A stretch of 64,000 nt of DNA from Candidatus Aminicenantes bacterium UBA6228. Lineage in GTDB: Bacteria > Acidobacteriota > Aminicenantia > Aminicenantales > Saccharicenantaceae. The notes beneath the pieces were generated by a model that saw only the letters and a list, made by a program, of their open reading frames with translations, was not told the DNA's origin and made no database searches. Of the stretch, positions 60,662-64,000 are shown in pieces. Numbering within the stretch: the stretch's first letter is position 1; the number at the start of each line of letters is the position of its first letter. The stretch is from contig DJWO01000002.1 in NCBI GenBank assembly GCA_002441005.1, positions 189,908 to 253,907 of the forward strand, given 5' to 3'. A program made the translations under genes and the position numbers.

Positions 60662-61094
60662 CAAAAACGCTTATCACGATTATGAAATACTGGAGACCCT
60701 CGAGGCCGGACTGGCCCTGACCGGCAGCGAAGTTAAATCTATAAGAGAAGGCCGGATCAGTTTAAAGGAAAGCTATGCCGATTTCAGCCTGGGGGAGCTT
60801 TATCTTTTTGACTGTAATATCAGCCCTTATTACGCAGCCAGCATCTTTAACCATGAGCCTTTGCGTCCCAGGAAGCTTCTTCTCCACCAGAGAGAACTAA
60901 AGAGACTGGCTGGCAAGGTGCAGGAAAAAGGGTTGACTCTGGTCCCGACCAAAGTTTATCTGAACGAGCGAGGTCTGATCAAAATCGAACTGGCCCTGGC
61001 CCGGGGCAAGAAAACTTATGAGAAGCGCGAAACTATTAAGAAACGTGATGTCGAAAGAGAAATCAGAGCCGAAATGAAAAAAAGATGGCACTAA
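60642..61094 (+). CDS. smpB: SsrA-binding protein
   Basis: 150 residues from ATG 60642, which has GGGGA upstream; ATG 60630 adds four residues. KILATNKNAYHDYEILETLEAGLALTGSEVKSIREGRISLKESYADF, and the basic C-terminus KKRDVEREIRAEMKKRWH are diagnostic. It brings tmRNA to stalled ribosomes. tmRNA is not in the window. Overlaps the CNNM gene and converges on pdxA, 31 bp apart. Confidence 0.97.
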   Translation: MKILATNKNAYHDYEILETLEAGLALTGSEVKSIREGRISLKESYADFSLGELYLFDCNISPYYAASIFNHEPLRPRKLLLHQRELKRLAGKVQEKGLTLVPTKVYLNERGLIKIELALARGKKTYEKRETIKKRDVEREIRAEMKKRWH

Positions 61095-61125
61095 ATAAGG
61101 CCAGGGATAGAAGCCAGCGGTTATC

Positions 61126-62094
61126 CTAATTTCTTTTCTGACCAAAGTCCCAGGCCAGCCAGATAGCCTGTTTCAGGCTGACCGGCGAAGCCTGGCCGCA
61201 ACCAGCTAAATCAAAGGCTGTCCCGTGGTCTGGCGAAGTACGGATAAAGGGCAAGCCAAGAGTCATATTCACTCCTCGCTCAAAAGAGAGGAGCTTAAAG
61301 GCTATCAGGCCCTGATCATGATACAGACTGACCACCAGCTTCTCTGGATGATCAATAGCCTGGAGATAAATAGTATCAGCCGGAAATGGGCCCTGGATCT
61401 CCAGCCCTGTTTTCTTCAGTTCTACTAAAGCTGGAATTATTTCCGCCTGTTCTTCCTGACCGATAGTGCTCTCTTCACCGGCATGGGGGTTAAGGCCACA
61501 GACCAGAATTTCTTTTACCCCGGTCCGGGCTGCCCCCAGAGCTTGATTGAGATTCTTAAAAAATTTGATCAGGTTGCCCTTCTTAACCCTGCCTATTGCT
61601 TCCTGGAGAGACAGGTGGTGGGTAAAAAGAGCCACTCTCAATCTGTCCGACCAGAAGCTCATGATGGCTTCCGGGTAGAATTTTTCCAGGTACTCGGTAT
61701 GGCCTCTATAAGACAGGCCGGCTTTGCTCCAGGCAGTCTTGGAAACCGGGGCGGTCACCACCGCTTGAATTTCCCTTTCCCTGGCAGCTTTGACCGCGGC
61801 TTCGAAGAAGGAGAAAGAAACCAGACCGTTCTCAGCTGAAGGCTGGCCAATGGTGATTGTTTTCAGGGCTTGACCTGTCTCCTGTAAAAATACTCGCCGC
61901 CCAGCTGCTCTCAAATCTGGCCAGCCCGGCGGCAGGCTGAGTTTTTTTGCCCAGAAATCAAGAATAGCCGCCTGTCCGTAAATTATGAACTCAGCCGGGG
62001 GAAGGTTTGATGGCTCCGCTAAGAGTTTGAGAAACAGTTCCGGCCCGATGCCTCCTGGGTCTCCCAGAGTCAGGCCAATTTTAAATGAAGTCAT
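61126..62094 (-). CDS. pdxA: 4-hydroxythreonine-4-phosphate dehydrogenase
   Basis: 322 residues. LTLGDPGGIGPELFLKLL, ELTEYLEKF-like YRGHTEYLEKFYPEA, VCGLNPHAGEESTIGQEEQAEIIPAL, GPFPADTIYLQ and the metal motif YHDQGLIAFK...TLGLPFIRTSPDHGTAFDLAG are diagnostic. It oxidises 4-phosphohydroxy-L-threonine in DXP-independent-of-PdxST (E. coli-type) pyridoxal phosphate synthesis. Some relatives act on D-threonate phosphate, but genes of that pathway are not near. The start codon overlaps the Hfq-like gene (ATGA). Confidence 0.93.
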   Translation of the reverse strand: MTSFKIGLTLGDPGGIGPELFLKLLAEPSNLPPAEFIIYGQAAILDFWAKKLSLPPGWPDLRAAGRRVFLQETGQALKTITIGQPSAENGLVSFSFFEAAVKAAREREIQAVVTAPVSKTAWSKAGLSYRGHTEYLEKFYPEAIMSFWSDRLRVALFTHHLSLQEAIGRVKKGNLIKFFKNLNQALGAARTGVKEILVCGLNPHAGEESTIGQEEQAEIIPALVELKKTGLEIQGPFPADTIYLQAIDHPEKLVVSLYHDQGLIAFKLLSFERGVNMTLGLPFIRTSPDHGTAFDLAGCGQASPVSLKQAIWLAWDFGQKRN

Positions 62095-62465
62095 TTATTT
62101 TTTCTGGCGTCCGCACTCTCAGGCTTGTTCTTTGGCGCTTTTTCAGCTTCTGGCTCCGCTTCAGCTTCCAGTTTATAAAGGTACTTGACCTGGCGTTTAT
62201 AAATAAGAAGATTGGGAGCCTCCCGGCGGTTGAGCTTAAAACAATTCCGGTCATACCATTCTATATAACCTTCAACCTGCTCCCCATCAGCCAGGGCTAC
62301 CGCCATCAGCGTTTTTTTGTTCATCTGTTTTAGAAAATAATAATTTTCAGCATGAGTATCAGTCGGCGGCGGCATTTTCTTTTTGGCTTCAGCCGCTTCC
62401 TTAGCTTCTCTGTTCAGTTTTTCCTTGACTTCAGAAAGATTAGGACGCATCAGTCTTCTTTGCAT
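62091..62465 (-). CDS. Hfq-like (Sm-fold) RNA-binding protein with long tails
   Basis: 124 residues. The core NYYFLKQMNKKTLMAVALADGEQVEGYIEWYDRNCFKLNRREAPNLLIYKRQVKYLYK follows the Hfq pattern: helix, then Sm1 with G-x-x-x-x-G and 'IEWYDRNC', and a YK-[R/H]-x-[V/I] strand like Hfq's YKHAISTV. It has ~40 residues of charged N-terminal sequence and an acidic/Lys-rich C-tail (EAEPEAEKAPKNKPE). Function as an RNA chaperone is an inference. Start ATG with GAGGG; its stop overlaps pdxA by 4 bp, so the two are cotranscribed. Confidence 0.75.
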   Translation of the reverse strand: MQRRLMRPNLSEVKEKLNREAKEAAEAKKKMPPPTDTHAENYYFLKQMNKKTLMAVALADGEQVEGYIEWYDRNCFKLNRREAPNLLIYKRQVKYLYKLEAEAEPEAEKAPKNKPESADARKNK

Positions 62466-62508
62466 TAATCCCTCACTTAAAACGTGATCAGCGATATTTA
62501 TTATTTAG

Positions 62509-62537
62509 ATGCTAACACGATAAAAATTGATTTGCAA
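62509..62537 (-). promoter_or_regulatory. Promoter of the Hfq-like gene and pdxA
   Basis: On the reverse strand TTGCAA (62532-62537), 17-bp spacer, TAGCAT (62509-62514). A short hairpin TCCGG-CTGA-CCGGA with a following T-run lies just upstream (about 62553-62565) and may stop transcripts from the insertion sequence. Confidence 0.4.
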
Positions 62538-62594
62538 TAAAAAAGTTTGTTCCGGTCAGCCGGAGCTGAATCTTAAGAAGGCCAAATATTTCTT

Positions 62595-62658
62595 ATTGCC
62601 TCATGAGAGAATCTATACGAAACCATAATCATTGCCTCACATAAGAATCTATACGAAA
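62595..62658 (+). repeat. Left end of the insertion sequence (two sites)
   Basis: Two copies of the transposase site, 36 bp start to start: TTGCCTCATGAGAGAATC... at 62596 and TTGCCTCACATAAGAATC... at 62632, both ending ATACGAAA. The inner copy contains the last nine codons of the transposase. Confidence 0.85.
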
Positions 62659-63870
62659 AGTTGTGCAGTTTTTCTTGTATCTTTGGAGCCGGAAGAGTTT
62701 GTCCTGAAGCCTTTCCATCTGCTTTTTGAGCTTGACCACATTAAGTTCCTTATATATTGCTCGTAGTCTTTTTTTTTGTTCTTCTTCTATGTCTGGTGAT
62801 TCTAATAACCTCTGATAAGGGGTCTTAGGAGTATCATACCTCTTGATGACCCGACTTCCTATTCTCTCTTTGCTTTTAAGCTTCATGGTTACCTGAAAGA
62901 AGTTATAATACAGTCTGGAGATAGAATAAAGCTCATTCAAGAGAGCCTGTTCCTCCGGGGTATCATAGCGGGCATAGCCAACCAGACGTCTGACCACTGA
63001 GTAGTTCTTCTGCTCAACGTAACAACCGTCATTTTTCTTAGAGGCCCGGCTGCGAGTAAAGGTCAACTGATTATCCTGGCAGTATTTGATGAGGTGGGCA
63101 TTGATAAAGGCCCCGTCGTTATCTGAGTCTATCCCCAGGAGCTTAAACGGCAACCTGTCTTTTATCTTCTGGATGGCCTCGAAAGTCCAGACTTGAGCTC
63201 TGTTCTTGACGGCTACAGTCTCACTCCAGGTAGAGGCTACATCAGTGGCATTAAGGCTCCAGAGGAACTCTCCCTCGGCTCTACCCCCATCATGACCAAC
63301 CAGGTCTGTCTCCAGGAAGCCAGGTCTCTTCTCATCCCACTCCGCATAGGTCCTGATTGGCACCTGATACTTCAAAAGAGTGCCTGGTCTGGTCCTGGCT
63401 CTACTCTTTATCTCCATCTTCTTCCTCTCTGGCCTTAACAACCGATCCGCGGTAGAAGCTGAGACTCTCAGGAGCTTTTCCCTGACTGACTTCTTAACCC
63501 TTAACTCCCTCTGTTCCTCCAGCTTTGGTACCAGCCAGTCTAAACTGGCTACCAGCCTCTTGCCACAACTGTAATCCAGAACCTGCCAGAGCCACATCAA
63601 TACCTTCTTAAACTCCTCATCATAGACTCTCTTCCGCCTCCGCTTTATCTTCCTTATCTCCCCAATTACTATTACCTCCTCCCCATTTAACCCCCTTATC
63701 ACCACCTTCCGACCACAGTTGCGCAATAACCAGCTACCATAACAGCGGTTATATCCAGTAAGCCCTAGGAACTCCTCCAGGACCTGGCCCTTGCCCTTCT
63801 TAGAGCTCCTCTGATACTTACAGGCTATCTCCTTTAATACCGTTCTTTTAACCTTCATCTCTAAACCCAT
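62629..63870 (-). CDS. DDE transposase (integrase core)
   Basis: 413 residues. An N-terminal helix-turn-helix region (~10-150: GLTGYNRCYGSWLLR, SVREKLLRVSASTADRLL) precedes an integrase core with the triad Asp189 (FLETDLVGHDGG), Asp250 (LGIDSDNDGAFIN) and Glu286 (GCYVEQKNYSVVRRLVGY), giving a DD(35)E spacing. The C-terminal part is helical and basic. Start ATG 63870 with AGGAGG. The frame is intact, and the last eight residues RIDSYVRQ are encoded in the inner left repeat. It cuts and joins DNA at the double-site ends. Confidence 0.92.
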   Translation of the reverse strand: MGLEMKVKRTVLKEIACKYQRSSKKGKGQVLEEFLGLTGYNRCYGSWLLRNCGRKVVIRGLNGEEVIVIGEIRKIKRRRKRVYDEEFKKVLMWLWQVLDYSCGKRLVASLDWLVPKLEEQRELRVKKSVREKLLRVSASTADRLLRPERKKMEIKSRARTRPGTLLKYQVPIRTYAEWDEKRPGFLETDLVGHDGGRAEGEFLWSLNATDVASTWSETVAVKNRAQVWTFEAIQKIKDRLPFKLLGIDSDNDGAFINAHLIKYCQDNQLTFTRSRASKKNDGCYVEQKNYSVVRRLVGYARYDTPEEQALLNELYSISRLYYNFFQVTMKLKSKERIGSRVIKRYDTPKTPYQRLLESPDIEEEQKKRLRAIYKELNVVKLKKQMERLQDKLFRLQRYKKNCTTFRIDSYVRQ

Positions 63871-63935
63871 CTCTTTGCCTCCTGGCTAATCTTATCCCTG
63901 AATTTAGCTCCATCCTTAGCCAGAAGGCAAAACAT

Positions 63936-63997
63936 TTTCGTGTAGATTTTCTCATGAAGCAACGAATCAGTTTCGTGTAGATTTTAGATGAGGCAAT
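63936..63997 (-). repeat. Right end of the insertion sequence (two sites)
   Basis: Two inverted copies of the same site: TTTCGTGTAGATTTTCTCAT... at 63936-63962 and TTTCGTGTAGATTTTAGATG... at 63971-63996, 34-35 bp apart. The outer copy ends with GAGGCAAT at the element boundary. Confidence 0.85.
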
Positions 63998-64000
63998 TCG

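Larger units (their letters stand above)
62595..63997 (-). mobile_element. Complete insertion sequence with double terminal repeats
   Basis: About 1.4 kb, bounded by ATTGCCTCAT at 62595 and its inverse ATGAGGCAAT ending at 63997. Each end has two copies of a 26-27-bp site, TTGCYTCA...ATCTAYACGAAA: 62596-62622 and 62632-62658 on the left, 63936-63962 and 63971-63996 on the right, in inverted orientation. One DDE transposase fills the inside. The window ends 3 bp after the right boundary, so a target-site duplication cannot be checked. Family is IS481/ISNCY-like by the integrase fold; not certain. Confidence 0.88.

Noticed and set aside
1..64000. CRISPR arrays, tRNA or rRNA genes
   Set aside because: I scanned intergenic stretches for spaced direct repeats and cloverleaf patterns and saw none.

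Overview
The window is bacterial chromosome from a Gram-negative organism: it has a TonB-dependent receptor, porin-like barrels, signal peptides and a YidC/Jag/RnpA/RpmH block. Protein character and moderate GC with many GGCC/CCGG words suggest an uncultured anaerobe of the Aminicenantes/Acidobacteriota type. That placement is inference from protein style only; no 16S gene is present. Most genes are housekeeping and tightly packed, with many 4-bp ATGA overlaps. Internal operon genes carry GGAGG-type ribosome sites, but several first genes lie only 6-10 bp after a good -10 box and are probably leaderless.

1-11 kb: the end of ilvE, a secreted DUF2961/GH172 protein, a group II PLP decarboxylase (reverse strand), and an 800-bp gene-free stretch. 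That stretch holds a promoter, a candidate 259-nt structured RNA with its own terminator, and a second promoter feeding a cobalamin riboswitch and a TonB-dependent receptor. An ADP-forming acyl-CoA synthetase fused to a GNAT acetyltransferase and a porin-like protein follow. 11-11.7 kb is a decayed nucleotidyltransferase with its intact small partner.

11.8-19.5 kb: a reverse operon acpS - AMP-forming acyl/acetate ligase - acyl carrier protein - (terminator-like hairpin) - kbl, which looks like a self-contained carrier-protein-linked alpha-oxoamine synthase module. Then mntP, uvrA and mgsA, the last two overlapping tail to tail. 19.5-29 kb, mostly reverse: natA/natB-type ABC exporter, recA, fhs, radC, long-chain acyl-CoA synthetase, ogt, a NYN/OST-HTH protein and a lone PAS domain. 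29-33.7 kb: four poorly known envelope proteins.

33.8-40.4 kb, forward: gltX, rlmB, accA, hisS, aspS, closed by a bidirectional terminator. 40.6-50 kb: an active/inactive M16 peptidase pair, an APC permease, manC, a phosphohexomutase, and pyrG. 50.3-58.7 kb, reverse: rpmH, rnpA, yidD, yidC, jag, mnmE, mnmG, parA, parB, bactofilin, with a perfect parS palindrome inside the end of mnmG. This is the classic origin-proximal block, but dnaA is missing; the rpmH promoter is divergent from carD, with two copies of a 22-bp repeat between them. 58.8-64 kb: carD, a CNNM/CorC protein, smpB, pdxA, a divergent Hfq-like gene, and a complete insertion sequence with two transposase-site repeats at each end.
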